A DNA stretch of 64,000 nt from contig JAZNOP010000001.1 in the NCBI GenBank assembly GCA_045580875.1, positions 1 through 64,000 on the forward strand, written 5' to 3'. The translations under genes and the position numbers were made by a program. Under the pieces are notes generated by a model that worked only from the letters and a program-made list of their open reading frames with translations, was not told the origin of the DNA and searched no databases. The DNA comes from SIG598 sp045580875 (lineage in GTDB: Bacteria; Bacillota; Clostridia; Oscillospirales; Acutalibacteraceae). This document shows, piece by piece, positions 1-8,800 of this stretch. Numbering within the stretch: the first letter of the stretch is position 1; the number at the start of each line of letters is the position of its first letter.

Positions 1-33
1 CCTTCATTTTTTTGTTCGGCGAAAAAAATGAAG
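1..33. terminator. Bidirectional hairpin terminator at window edge
   Basis: A 13-bp perfect inverted repeat (CCTTCATTTTTTT and its complement) surrounds an 8-base loop. The A and T runs in the arms make it a plausible terminator on either strand, probably for a gene that lies left of the window. Confidence 0.6.
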
Positions 34-321
34 GAAAAAACGCCCTTTAAAGCCGATCTGCAATGCGCAATCATGACTTATCCCCAGTTCGTCGTCTCGG
101 GCGAGGCGCTCTTGTTTTTGCTTAGCAAATGATCCCACGCAAGCCGCTCCCCGAGCCGATTTATATCCGGCTCCGATCTAAGCTATGGGCGACTCTCGCT
201 GCAGCTTCTCAGGTCGGCTGACCTCGCCGATATAATTCCGGCGAGGTCTTGGGGTTGGGCACAGCCTGTGCATCACCAAAGGCTGCTCCGCTAAACCAAA
301 ATTTACCGTTCAGTTCCTACT
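34..321. other. Gene-free stretch with several GC-rich hairpins
   Basis: No convincing coding frame is present. Hairpins are visible at about 157-180 (GAGCCG/CGGCTC arms) and 221-248 (GACCTCGCCG arm). At 290-309 the sequence CGCTAAACCAAAATTTACCG matches the terminal inverted repeat of the element at 1610-1845, so this may be the decayed end of another copy. Confidence 0.4.
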
Positions 322-363
322 CAAAAACGGAAGCCCGGGCGGAATCGGCTGATCCCGCTCGGG
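322..363 (-). terminator. Terminator of dnaJ
   Basis: On the minus strand, just past the dnaJ stop codon, arms CCGAGCGG and CCGCCCGG (one mismatch) form a stem followed by a short T run (complement of AAAAA at 323-327). Confidence 0.6.
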
Positions 364-372
364 TCGGTGAAT

Positions 373-1506
373 TTAGTGATTGAAGAAGCCCTTCTTTGCC
401 GAGTTCTTCGGGATAGCTGCGTCCATTTCGCGGATAAGCTTTTTCTGCTCGGAATTAAGGGATTTAGGTACAGTTATTGTGTAATGAATGATCTGGTCTC
501 CCTTGCCGCGTCCGTTGAGGCGCTGGATACCCTTGCCGCGCAGTGTCTGGGTGTCGCCCGGCTGAGTGCCGGAGGAGACCTTGACCTTCTGCGGACCCTC
601 GAGGGTCATGACATCAATCTCGTCACCGAGAGCTGCCTGAGCAAAGGTGAGGGGGACTTCACAGTGTACATCGTAGCCGTCACGCTCGAAGAAGTGATGG
701 GGACGTACAACGATATCGATGTAGAGATCGCCGCTGGGACCGCCGTTTACGCCAGCATTGCCCTCGCTGCGTACGGTCAGGGTCTGACCGTCATCGACAC
801 CTGCAGGGAATTCAACTTCCTTCTTGCGCGGAACACGAACCTTGCCTGCGCCTGAACACTTGGGACACTTCTGCTCGACTATCTTGCCGGTGCCGCGGCA
901 CTGGCTGCACGCCTGCTGGGTCTGAATGACACCGAACATGGTGTGCTGCTGGGTCTTGACATAGCCCGAGCCGTGGCAGTAATCGCAGGTCTTGGGGCTG
1001 GTGCCGGGCTTGGCGCCGCTGCCTTTACAGTCGCTGCACTGCTCTATGCGGCGGTATTCGATTTCCTTCTTGCAGCCCATTGCAGCCTCCTCGAAGGAGA
1101 GAACAAAGGTCTGACGGATATCGCTGCCTCTGCGGGGGGCGTTTGTGGTGTTTGCGCGGGTAGAGCCACCGGAGAAACCGCCGCCGAAGAAGCTGCCGAA
1201 GATATCGCCCAGATCGCCGAAGTCACCGAAATCAAAGCCGCCGAAGCCGCCTGCTCCGCCAGCGCCGAAATTGGGATCAACACCTGCGTGACCGAACTGG
1301 TCGTATCTGGAGCGCTTTTCCTTATCGGAAAGCACCTCGTATGCTTCGTTGATTTCCTTGAATTTCGCCTCTGCACCTGCATCGTCGGGGTGCAGGTCGG
1401 GGTGATATTTTTTTGTCATCTGACGGTAGGCTTTTTTTATCTCATCGTCAGAAGCCGTTTTCTCAACACCTAAAACGGCATAATAATCACGTTTGTTATC
1501 TGCCAC
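373..1506 (-). CDS. dnaJ: Molecular chaperone DnaJ (Hsp40)
   Basis: DnaJ is the cytoplasmic co-chaperone that stimulates DnaK ATPase and hands over unfolded substrates. The 377-residue protein has the whole type I layout: J domain at 5-70 with the HPD motif (YHPDLHPDD), a Gly/Phe-rich linker at about 75-125, four CxxCxGxG zinc-binding repeats (CSDCKGSG, CDYCHGSG, CSQCRGTG, CPKCSGAG) at about 155-225, and the C-terminal substrate-binding domain. The start is GTG at 1506, with GAGGT about 7 bases upstream. It stands alone here; dnaK and grpE are not adjacent, so it is probably monocistronic. No CIRCE element is seen; a different palindrome overlaps its promoter. Confidence 0.97.
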   Translation of the reverse strand: MADNKRDYYAVLGVEKTASDDEIKKAYRQMTKKYHPDLHPDDAGAEAKFKEINEAYEVLSDKEKRSRYDQFGHAGVDPNFGAGGAGGFGGFDFGDFGDLGDIFGSFFGGGFSGGSTRANTTNAPRRGSDIRQTFVLSFEEAAMGCKKEIEYRRIEQCSDCKGSGAKPGTSPKTCDYCHGSGYVKTQQHTMFGVIQTQQACSQCRGTGKIVEQKCPKCSGAGKVRVPRKKEVEFPAGVDDGQTLTVRSEGNAGVNGGPSGDLYIDIVVRPHHFFERDGYDVHCEVPLTFAQAALGDEIDVMTLEGPQKVKVSSGTQPGDTQTLRGKGIQRLNGRGKGDQIIHYTITVPKSLNSEQKKLIREMDAAIPKNSAKKGFFNH

Positions 1507-1556
1507 AGTATTACCTCATTCGTGTTGGTATTATATCTCTTGAATCACATCTAATT

Positions 1557-1590
1557 ATTTTACCATGTTTTCGCCGATTAGTCAATCGGC
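1557..1590 (-). promoter_or_regulatory. dnaJ promoter with overlapping palindrome
   Basis: On the minus strand TTGACT (1580-1585) and TAAAAT (1557-1562) are 17 bases apart. A palindrome with 7-bp arms, GCCGATT-AGTC-AATCGGC (1573-1590), covers the -35 box. It is not CIRCE (TTAGCACTC-N9-GAGTGCTAA); an operator role is inferred. Confidence 0.55.
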
Positions 1591-1609
1591 AGGCATTTGG
1601 GGGACAGTG

Positions 1610-1845
1610 CGGTAAATTTTGGTTTAGCGGAGTAAAAGTTTTGATCGACCTTTTTCAAAAGGTCGTAGGTCAAGGGCAACGCCCTTGCAGGTTTTAAGGA
1701 CGGAGTCCTTAATTCTTTTTCGATGAGAAGTTGAGGCTTTGCCTCAAACTCCACGAGGACGCTGTCCTCGATCTGCCACCTTTGACAAAGGTGGACGAAA
1801 CTTTTAATCTGCCTGCGCTTAATCGCATAAACCAAAATTTATCGT
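1610..1845. repeat. MITE-like intergenic repeat of six mini-hairpins with terminal inverted repeats
   Basis: The segment starts with CGGTAAATTTTGGTTTAGCG and ends with nearly its reverse complement (about 18 of 20 positions). Between them are consecutive hairpins with loops of about three bases: AAGGGC/GCCCTT, AAGGAC/GTCCTT, GAGGC/GCCTC, GAGGAC/GTCCTC, CCACCTTT/AAAGGTGG, and a first GACCTTTT/AAAAGGTC. Related copies lie at 30061-30303 and, shorter, at 37718-37790. It encodes nothing convincing. Confidence 0.65.
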
Positions 1846-1940
1846 TCTGCAGAAGCTGACTGCGCTGCTGTGATACACATGAGATACCGTGCATAAGTAT
1901 TGAGAGGACTATCCCCAATATTTTACGGAGGTGTATCACA

Positions 1941-3128
1941 ATGAAAAAATCTGTCGCAATTTTACTTTGCATTCTTCTCTGCGCTGTTATGCCGCTCACC
2001 GCCTATGCTCAGTCGCCGTGGGATAACTACGACGAACCGCAGGCTATCCCGGCACTTAATCCGTCAGAGCTTGCGCTGACCTGCAAGTCAGCTATACTTA
2101 TGGAGATGCAGACAGGTCAGGTCATCTATGAGCTTTTGCCAGACGAGCCGCTTCCTGAGGCTTCTATTACCAAGGTTATGACCATGCTTCTTGTCTTCGA
2201 GGCTCTCGACTCCGGCAGGCTTTCCCTTGATGAGATCGTGACCTGCAGCGAACACGCGGCCTCAATGGGAGGCTCTCAGATATGGCTGGAGCCCGGTGAG
2301 CAGATGACTGTTCACGAGCTTATCAAAGCCACAATGGTAGGTTCTGCCAACGATGCAGCAACCGCTCTTGCAGAACATATTGCCGGTTCACATGAGGGGT
2401 TTGTTGCGCTGATGAATGCCCGTGCAGTACAGCTTGGAATGACCAACACTGCATACAGGAACTGCACCGGTCTTGACGCTGAGGGGCACATCACATCAGC
2501 ACGGGATATCGCTATAGTTTCAGCTGAGCTGATGAAGCACGAAAAGGTGCTTGAATACTCAACAATCTGGATGGATTCCATGCGAGGCGGTCAGCTTGAG
2601 CTTGTAAATACCAACCGCCTTATCCGTAATTATGACGGTGCAAACGGGCTTAAGACCGGTACAACATCACAGGCTGGCTGCTGTGTTGCCGCCACTGCCG
2701 AGCGGGACGGAATGACTCTCATTGCCGTTGTAATGGGAGCACCCAACAGCGCCGGTCGTTTCGGCGATGCGACAAAGCTGCTCGACTTTGGGTTTGCTTC
2801 CTGCGAATTGCTTTCTCTTGATTCACTGCCGGTCGAAACACCAGACATAACCGTAATAAACGGCGTTAAAAGCAGCGTGCCGACCTGCAGCGGTCTTACC
2901 GGATATCTGCTTGTTCCAAAAGGACGCGCTGCCGACATAACAGCAAAGATTACCTGCTCCGAAAACATAGAAGCACCTGCAGAAGCCGGTCAGCAGGTAG
3001 GTACAATCACCCTTTCACTTGACGGCGAGCCTGTAGGAGAATATAATATCGTCACCACAGAAGCAGACGAAGCAATATCATTCGGCATTTGCTTTGGTAT
3101 ACTGCTGGAGGCTCTTTTTGATATATAA
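1941..3128 (+). CDS. Serine-type D-Ala-D-Ala carboxypeptidase (DacF-like, S11)
   Basis: A secreted penicillin-binding protein of family S11 that trims the terminal D-Ala from peptidoglycan stem peptides. Residues 1-24 form a signal peptide (KK followed by a hydrophobic core and AYAQS). The three catalytic motifs are present and well spaced: S75-I-T-K78, S135-A-N137 and K238-T-G240. The C-terminal about 100 residues fit the PBP5-like beta domain, and the hydrophobic final residues could anchor the protein at the membrane. ATG at 1941 follows ACGGAGGTG (1925-1933). It lies directly after the MITE-like repeat and stands alone. Confidence 0.93.
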   Translation: MKKSVAILLCILLCAVMPLTAYAQSPWDNYDEPQAIPALNPSELALTCKSAILMEMQTGQVIYELLPDEPLPEASITKVMTMLLVFEALDSGRLSLDEIVTCSEHAASMGGSQIWLEPGEQMTVHELIKATMVGSANDAATALAEHIAGSHEGFVALMNARAVQLGMTNTAYRNCTGLDAEGHITSARDIAIVSAELMKHEKVLEYSTIWMDSMRGGQLELVNTNRLIRNYDGANGLKTGTTSQAGCCVAATAERDGMTLIAVVMGAPNSAGRFGDATKLLDFGFASCELLSLDSLPVETPDITVINGVKSSVPTCSGLTGYLLVPKGRAADITAKITCSENIEAPAEAGQQVGTITLSLDGEPVGEYNIVTTEADEAISFGICFGILLEALFDI

Positions 3129-3183
3129 TCTACAAATCGAAGCAAAAAACAATGATACTTTTTGAAATTTTGCATTTGCTCTA

Positions 3184-3212
3184 TTGAATTTAATGCTTTA
3201 ATATAGTATTAT
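3184..3212 (+). promoter_or_regulatory. Promoter of pgi
   Basis: TTGAAT (3184-3189) and TATTAT (3207-3212) are 17 bases apart, about 35 bases upstream of the pgi start codon. Confidence 0.6.
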
Positions 3213-3247
3213 ATATGCATAGTTGAAAAATCAGGAGGAATAAACAC

Positions 3248-4588
3248 ATGGCAGTTCGTCTGAACACAAAATACGCAAAATCATTCATTGATCCTGAAAA
3301 GTACGAAAGCGTCCGCGCTCAGGTTGCTGCAGCACACGATACACTGCACAACGGCACCGGCGAAGGCAACGACTTTCTTGGCTGGCTGGATCTCCCCACC
3401 AACTATGACAAAGAAGAGTTCGATCGCATCAAGAAGGCTGCAGAAAAGATCCGTTCCGATTCTGATATCCTTATCGTAATCGGTATCGGCGGTTCCTATC
3501 TCGGCGCAAGAGCTGCGATTGAGTTCCTTACATCTCCCAACTATAACCTCGTCGCAAAGGATACCCCGCAGATTTTCTACGCAGGCAACAGCATCAGCTC
3601 TGCTGCTCTCAACGAGCTTCTCGCTCTCTGCGAAGGCAAGCGTGTATCGGTCAACGTTATCTCCAAGTCCGGTACCACCACTGAGCCGGCTATTGCTTTC
3701 CGCGTATTCAAGGACTACCTTGAAAAGAACTGCGGCAAGGAAGAGGCCAAGGGCCGTATCTACTGCACAACTGACAAGGCAAGAGGCACCCTCAAGGCAC
3801 TTGCAGACGCAGAAGGTTATGAGTCCTTTGTTGTTCCCGACAATGTCGGCGGCAGATTCTCTGTTCTCACCGCTGTAGGTCTTCTGCCCATCGCTGTTGC
3901 AGGTGCTGACATCGATGCTCTGATGGCTGGCGCACGTGAGGCTCAGGAAACCCTCTGCTCCACCGATATCGAGGAGAACGACTGCTACAAGTATGCTGTA
4001 GTCCGCAATGCTCTGTACAATCAGGGCTACTCCACTGAGATGCTGGTTGCTTACGAGCCTGCATTCCAGATGATGAGCGAGTGGTGGAAGCAGCTTTACG
4101 GCGAGAGCGAAGGCAAGGATCATAAGGGTATCTTCCCCGCATCCGTCATCTTCTCTACCGACCTGCACTCTCTTGGTCAGTATGTTCAGGACGGCGTACG
4201 CAATCTCTTCGAGACTGTATGCATCGTTGAAGAGCCCAAGAGCCAGCTGGTTCTGACTGAGAACGAGTCTGACGGCGACGGTCTCAACTACCTCGCCGGA
4301 AAGACCATGGACTTCGTCAACAAGATGGCATATCAGGGAACCGTTATTGCTCACAATGACGGCGGCGTTCCCAACCTTGTCCTTAACGTTCCTGCATGGA
4401 ACGAGCATGAGCTCGGATATCTCATCTACTTCTTCGAGAAGGCATGTGCAATCTCCGGCTACATTCTCGGCGTTAATCCCTTCAACCAGCCCGGCGTTGA
4501 GGCATACAAGAAGAATATGTTTGCTCTGCTTGGCAAGCCCGGCTACGAGGAAGCAAAGAAGGAACTCGAAAAGCGCCTTGCTGAGTAA
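3248..4588 (+). CDS. pgi: Glucose-6-phosphate isomerase
   Basis: Interconverts glucose-6-phosphate and fructose-6-phosphate in glycolysis and gluconeogenesis. The 446-residue length matches the short Firmicute/Bacillus form. Recognisable family segments include IGIGGSYLGARA (phosphate-binding glycine-rich region, about 78-89), SKSGTTTEPA (about 139), the VGGRFSVL signature (about 201-208), and PAFQMMSEWWKQLYGESEGKDHKG, quoted here in parts as MMSEWWKQLYG and GKDHKG. ATG 3248 follows AGGAGG (3233-3238) within AGGAGGAATAAACAC. Codon use is highly biased, as expected for an abundant enzyme. Confidence 0.97.
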   Translation: MAVRLNTKYAKSFIDPEKYESVRAQVAAAHDTLHNGTGEGNDFLGWLDLPTNYDKEEFDRIKKAAEKIRSDSDILIVIGIGGSYLGARAAIEFLTSPNYNLVAKDTPQIFYAGNSISSAALNELLALCEGKRVSVNVISKSGTTTEPAIAFRVFKDYLEKNCGKEEAKGRIYCTTDKARGTLKALADAEGYESFVVPDNVGGRFSVLTAVGLLPIAVAGADIDALMAGAREAQETLCSTDIEENDCYKYAVVRNALYNQGYSTEMLVAYEPAFQMMSEWWKQLYGESEGKDHKGIFPASVIFSTDLHSLGQYVQDGVRNLFETVCIVEEPKSQLVLTENESDGDGLNYLAGKTMDFVNKMAYQGTVIAHNDGGVPNLVLNVPAWNEHELGYLIYFFEKACAISGYILGVNPFNQPGVEAYKKNMFALLGKPGYEEAKKELEKRLAE

Positions 4589-4646
4589 TTACCTCAGCAC
4601 ATGGCGGGCAAAATCACAAATATAAAGAGTTTTGGAGGAAATCAAA

Positions 4647-5048
4647 ATGATAAAGTTACTCATCGGTCTTAAGGGAAGCGGAAAAACCAAGAAGCTCATC
4701 GACATGGCTCACGAGGCTGTCGAGGCTTCCAAGGGCTGTGTTGTCTGCATCGAGAAAGGCGACACACTCACTTACGACGTTGACCACAAGGCTCGTCTTG
4801 TAAACATCAAGGACTACGACATCGAGGGCTACAACGCACTCTACGGCTTCATCTGCGGTCTTTGCTCCGGCAACTATGACATCACCGACATTCTCGTCGA
4901 CTCCACCCTCAAGATCGGCGGCACTGATCTCGCAGAGCTCGAGGCTTTCATCGCAAAGATTGCTCCTGTTGTCGAGAATATCAACCTTGTTCTCTCCGCA
5001 TCCATCGAGCCCTCAGACGTTCCCGAGGCTCTCAAGGCTTATCTCTGA
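4647..5048 (+). CDS. Small P-loop ATP-binding protein, function unknown
   Basis: A 133-residue protein that begins with a Walker A motif, GLKGSGKTKKL, within the first 20 residues. A likely Walker B is ITDILVDSTL near residue 80. I recognise it only as a conserved Clostridia P-loop protein, sometimes labelled a twitching-motility protein without support. ATG 4647 follows TTGGAGGAA (4632-4640); a longer TTG-start reading would consume that ribosome binding site. It lies 58 bases after pgi with no terminator seen between, so co-transcription is possible. Confidence 0.8.
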   Translation: MIKLLIGLKGSGKTKKLIDMAHEAVEASKGCVVCIEKGDTLTYDVDHKARLVNIKDYDIEGYNALYGFICGLCSGNYDITDILVDSTLKIGGTDLAELEAFIAKIAPVVENINLVLSASIEPSDVPEALKAYL

Positions 5049-5090
5049 TTCACACCTGCGGCGATTTTTTCACAGAAGCTAAACTTTTGA

Positions 5091-5119
5091 TTGACAAATC
5101 GTCTGAATGTACTTATAAT
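5091..5119 (+). promoter_or_regulatory. Consensus promoter of yceD-rpmF
   Basis: TTGACA (5091-5096) and TATAAT (5114-5119) are exactly 17 bases apart, a perfect sigma-A consensus, as expected for a ribosomal protein operon. Confidence 0.85.
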
Positions 5120-5138
5120 ATATTGAGTGATTATTATT

Positions 5139-5157
5139 CTGTGGTATTATGCCACAG
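5139..5157 (+). promoter_or_regulatory. 5' leader hairpin of yceD-rpmF
   Basis: CTGTGG-TATTATG-CCACAG forms a 6-bp stem just after the predicted transcription start and 20 bases before the yceD start codon. Whether it regulates translation or just stabilises the mRNA is unknown. Confidence 0.4.
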
Positions 5158-5177
5158 GGTAATTATGAGGTGCGCTT

Positions 5178-5681
5178 ATGCAGCTTGACCTGAAAAAGGT
5201 TTTCCAGCAGGAAAACTTCATTCTCCCCATCTCGGTTGAGTTGGATCTCTCCGACGAGGATATATATGATGCTTTTCCTATCACCAGACCGGTCAGCATT
5301 TCCGGTAAGGTTGAGAATCAGAACAGTGTTGTTGTGCTGCGCTATCGCGCCGAGGTAGAGTATACGAGAGAGTGTGACCGTTGTCTCGAGCTTTCCACCG
5401 AGAGTTTTTCACTCAGTTTTGAGCATATTCTCACCGCTGAGATAGAGGACGATGAATCAGACAATCTGATTTATATCCCTGATTTTCAGCTGGATTTCGG
5501 TGAATTGGCAAGAGAAGATATCATTCTCGAGATGCCTATCAAGCATTTGTGCAGGCAAGAGTGCAAAGGGCTGTGCCCGAAATGCGGGTGCAACCTTAAT
5601 CTCGGTCAGTGCGACTGTGAATTAGGTGAGCCAGACCCGCGTCTTGCGGCACTTCGTGCATTGCTCAAGTCTGATGACTGA
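5178..5681 (+). CDS. yceD: YceD/DUF177 family protein
   Basis: DUF177 (YceD) proteins are almost always encoded directly upstream of rpmF and are linked to 23S rRNA or 50S maturation. This 167-residue protein has the usual N-terminal beta-rich half, the CxxC-like pair RECDRCL near residue 73, and a C-terminal zinc-binding cluster, LCRQECKGLCPKCGCNL, with six cysteines, followed by CDCE. ATG 5178 follows GAGGTGC (5167-5173). rpmF follows after 70 bases in the same transcription unit. Confidence 0.9.
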   Translation: MQLDLKKVFQQENFILPISVELDLSDEDIYDAFPITRPVSISGKVENQNSVVVLRYRAEVEYTRECDRCLELSTESFSLSFEHILTAEIEDDESDNLIYIPDFQLDFGELAREDIILEMPIKHLCRQECKGLCPKCGCNLNLGQCDCELGEPDPRLAALRALLKSDD

Positions 5682-5751
5682 GCCGCACGAAAGAACTTGC
5701 TTCAGTTGAATCATTTTCTTAAAGTCTTTTGCTAAAAGGAGGTAGAATGAC

Positions 5752-5931
5752 ATGGCAGTTCCTAAGAGAAAAACATCCAAGGCTAGAAGAGACAAGAGAC
5801 GTTCCAGCGTATGGAAGCTTGAGACTCCCAACCTTGTAACCTGCCCGCAGTGCGGCGAGCTCAAGAAGATGCATCGCCTGTGCGGCAATTGCGGTTACTA
5901 CAAGGGCAGAGAAGTTGTCAAGGTTGACTAA
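5752..5931 (+). CDS. rpmF: 50S ribosomal protein L32
   Basis: A 59-residue protein with the L32 N-terminus MAVPKRKTSKARRDKRRSS and two zinc-binding CxxC pairs (CPQC and CGNC), making it the C+ (zinc-containing) paralogue of L32. AAAGGAGGTAG (5735-5745) precedes ATG 5752. It ends 20 bases before a strong terminator. Its start resembles that of other L32 proteins, so the start codon is secure. Confidence 0.98.
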   Translation: MAVPKRKTSKARRDKRRSSVWKLETPNLVTCPQCGELKKMHRLCGNCGYYKGREVVKVD

Positions 5932-5950
5932 TACTTTGTTTGTCTGACAA

Positions 5951-6002
5951 GGGCGGCTGTAACGGCAGCGTTTACGCTGTGCTGTTATAGCCGTCTTTTT
6001 TC
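5951..6002 (+). terminator. Terminator of yceD-rpmF
   Basis: A long imperfect stem with outer arms GCGGCTGTAAC and GTTATAGCCG, inner arms CAGCG/CGCTG, followed by TCTTTTTTCT. Confidence 0.85.
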
Positions 6003-6079
6003 TCTGATAACTCAAATTGATATTTACTTAATGCGCGCTTAACAAATCAGCGCTATTCTTTCGACAGGAGCTGACCTCA

Positions 6080-7387
6080 TTGTCTGTTATAATCAGTAAG
6101 GTCGAAGCACACAGTCTTGCTCAGCGCGCCGGAATAAACGACGGCGAAAAGCTTATATCCATAAACGGAAACGAGATCAATGATATTCTCGATTACCGCT
6201 ACTACGAAACCGACCGTGTACTTGACATAATTCTTGAATCAGACGGCAAGCAACGCACCGTCAATATCAAAAAAGGCGAATATCAGCCCATCGGTCTGGA
6301 ATTTGCCACATATCTGATGGACAAGCAGCGTTCCTGCAAGAATAAATGCATCTTCTGTTTTGTCGATCAGACACCAAAAGGAATGCGTGAATCACTCTAT
6401 TTCAAGGACGATGACGAACGGCTTTCCTTCCTTTTTGGAAATTACATAACTCTGACAAACCTGACCGACCGTGAGGTTGATCGTATTATAAAGATGCGCA
6501 TCAGTCCGGTAAATGTTTCGGTACATACCACAAATCCCGGGCTGCGTGTCGAAATGATGAAAAATCCTGCAGCATGCCGGATTATGGACCTTCTCCGCAG
6601 ACTGGCTGACGGCGGAATACAGATAAACTGTCAGCTTGTTCTCTGTCCCGGAATCAATGACGGTCCCGAGCTTGAGCGCTCTCTTAACGACCTGCTCTCT
6701 CTTGCGCCGCAGGTACACAGTATTGCTCTGGTCCCTGTCGGACTGACCAGACACCGCGAGGGTCTGCCTGAGCTGCGCTGCTACACTGCAGAAGAAGCCG
6801 GACAGGTTATCGACACTGCTCACGCCTATGCAGCAGAGTGCTGGAAAAAGTACGGCAGCATGATAGTGTGGGCAGCTGATGAATTCTATCTCAATGCCGG
6901 ACGCGAGCTGCTCACTGATGAGCACTATGAGGATTATCCTCAGCTTGATAACGGCGTCGGAATGGTAACACTTCTCCGTACCGAGTTCAGGTCGGCTATT
7001 GAAAACACTGACGGCGATGACCTTCCCCATGAAGCGACAATTGCCACCGGCGTTTCGGCAGCACCCATTCTGGAAAAGCTTCTCGATGAGGCACGAATCA
7101 AATGGCCGAATGCTAAATGGTCAGTAGTACCGATTACAAATTATTTCTTCGGTGAGCAGATAACCGTTGCCGGACTTGTTACCGGCACAGACCTTCTCGC
7201 TCAGCTTGACAACGTTGAAATACACGGCAGACGTCTGCTGATTCCGTCGGTAATGCTGCGACACGAGGGCGATATGTTCCTCGACAGCATCACACTCGAC
7301 GAAGTCGGTGAAAAGCTCGGCGTCAGCATCACTCCGGTCACAAATGACGGCTGGGAGCTGCTTGACGCTCTGCTCGGACAGGCCTGA
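6080..7387 (+). CDS. DUF512 protein with PDZ-like and radical-SAM-type domains
   Basis: A 435-residue protein of the DUF512 family, of unknown reaction. Residues 1-75 form a PDZ-like domain (AQRAGINDGEKLISINGNEI). Residues around 85-97 carry a cysteine cluster, CKNKCIFCFVDQ, that fits a radical SAM [4Fe-4S] site CxxxCxxC. The central part resembles a radical SAM barrel and the C-terminal half is the DUF512 domain. The start is TTG 6080 with CAGGAG (6065-6070) nine bases upstream; an ATG that improves on it is not available near the N-terminus. The DUF512-der-plsY order is a conserved Clostridia arrangement, hinting at a link to ribosome assembly or lipid synthesis, but the substrate is not known. 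Confidence 0.85.
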   Translation: MSVIISKVEAHSLAQRAGINDGEKLISINGNEINDILDYRYYETDRVLDIILESDGKQRTVNIKKGEYQPIGLEFATYLMDKQRSCKNKCIFCFVDQTPKGMRESLYFKDDDERLSFLFGNYITLTNLTDREVDRIIKMRISPVNVSVHTTNPGLRVEMMKNPAACRIMDLLRRLADGGIQINCQLVLCPGINDGPELERSLNDLLSLAPQVHSIALVPVGLTRHREGLPELRCYTAEEAGQVIDTAHAYAAECWKKYGSMIVWAADEFYLNAGRELLTDEHYEDYPQLDNGVGMVTLLRTEFRSAIENTDGDDLPHEATIATGVSAAPILEKLLDEARIKWPNAKWSVVPITNYFFGEQITVAGLVTGTDLLAQLDNVEIHGRRLLIPSVMLRHEGDMFLDSITLDEVGEKLGVSITPVTNDGWELLDALLGQA

Positions 7388-7424
7388 CATATACATAATT
7401 ATATTAGGAAAAGAGGTTGGGATA

Positions 7425-8753
7425 ATGGCAAAACCGATAATCGCCATAGTTGGACGACCGAATGTTGGTAAATCCACCCTTTTTAACAAGCTTATCGGTC
7501 AGCGGCTTGCTATCGTCGAGGATATCCCCGGCGTTACACGTGACCGAATCTACGGCGACGGCGAATGGCTGAACAGACCCTTCACTATCATAGACACCGG
7601 CGGTATTGAGCCCTTCTCTGATGACCAGATACTCACGCATATGCGCCATCAGGCAGAGCTTGCTATTGATTCGGCAGATGTTATCGTGCTGGTCACAGAC
7701 CTTCGTGCCGGCGTTGTTGCAACCGACATGGAGATAGCCGTCATGCTGCAGAAGAGCGGCAGACCTATTGTGCTCTGTGTCAACAAGTGCGACAGCATAG
7801 GCGCACCAACGCCGGAATTCTATGAATTCTACAATCTCGGTCTCGGTGACCCTATTGCTGTTTCAGCCGCTCACGGTCACGGTACCGGTGATCTGCTTGA
7901 TGCTGTATTCGAGCATATACCCGCTGCGGAATTCGAAGAAGAGGAAGAAGACTGCATCAAGGTTGCTGTTGTCGGCCGCCCGAACGCAGGCAAATCTTCG
8001 CTCATCAACCGCATACTCGGCGAAGACAGAATGATCGTCTCCGATATAGCCGGCACCACACGCGATGCTATCGACACCATGGTCGAGCGCGAAGGCGAAA
8101 AATATCTGTTCATTGACACCGCAGGTATCCGCCGCCGCAGCAAGGTTACCGAATCGATTGAAAAATTCAGCGTTATACGCGCACATAACGCCATAGATCG
8201 CGCTGATGTGTGTGTTATAATGATAGACGCAACCGAGGGCGTTGCCGAACAGGACACCAAAATCGCCGGTCTTGCTCATCAGAAGGGCAAGGCAAGCATA
8301 ATCGCCATAAACAAATGGGACGCTGTTGAAAAGGACGGCGGCACCATGAACGCCTTCCGCAAGAAGGTCGAAGAGGCATTCTCCTTTATGGCTTATGTCC
8401 CCATTGTTTTCATATCCGCTAAAACCGGACAGCGCGTGGACAGGCTTTATGAACTTGTCAAATACGTTGCTGAGCAGAACGCAATGCGAATTTCCACCGG
8501 TATGATCAACGATATTCTTGCCGATGCCACCGCACGTGTTCAGCCGCCTTCCGACAAAGGCAAGCGCCTGAAGATATACTATATTACCCAGCCCACTACA
8601 AAGCCGCCTACATTCGTCTGCTTTGTCAACTCGGCTGATCTGTTCCACTTCTCCTATCAGCGTTATCTTGAGAACCGTATCCGTGAGACTTTCGGTCTCG
8701 AAGGAACACCGATACGCTTTGTCATAAGAGAAAAATCAGACAGGAATAAATAA
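7425..8753 (+). CDS. der: Ribosome biogenesis GTPase Der (EngA)
   Basis: Der is a tandem-GTPase-domain protein required for 50S subunit maturation. The 442-residue protein has G domain 1 (GRPNVGKST near residue 9, DTGG, NKCD) and G domain 2 (GRPNAGKSS near residue 185, DTAG, NKWD), followed by the C-terminal KH-like domain. ATG 7425 follows AAGAGG (7411-7416); the frame is open further upstream, but that would overlap the preceding gene and lacks a binding site. It sits 37 bases downstream of the DUF512 gene, so the two are likely co-transcribed. Confidence 0.97.
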   Translation: MAKPIIAIVGRPNVGKSTLFNKLIGQRLAIVEDIPGVTRDRIYGDGEWLNRPFTIIDTGGIEPFSDDQILTHMRHQAELAIDSADVIVLVTDLRAGVVATDMEIAVMLQKSGRPIVLCVNKCDSIGAPTPEFYEFYNLGLGDPIAVSAAHGHGTGDLLDAVFEHIPAAEFEEEEEDCIKVAVVGRPNAGKSSLINRILGEDRMIVSDIAGTTRDAIDTMVEREGEKYLFIDTAGIRRRSKVTESIEKFSVIRAHNAIDRADVCVIMIDATEGVAEQDTKIAGLAHQKGKASIIAINKWDAVEKDGGTMNAFRKKVEEAFSFMAYVPIVFISAKTGQRVDRLYELVKYVAEQNAMRISTGMINDILADATARVQPPSDKGKRLKIYYITQPTTKPPTFVCFVNSADLFHFSYQRYLENRIRETFGLEGTPIRFVIREKSDRNK

Positions 8754-8800
8754 GTCTGTTCAACCCTGTACACGATGCACGGAAAGGAATTATTTCGCCT

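Noticed and set aside
1..372. Truncated gene at the left edge
   Set aside because: No frame in this stretch has a binding site or recognisable protein pattern; the content is hairpins and a repeat end.
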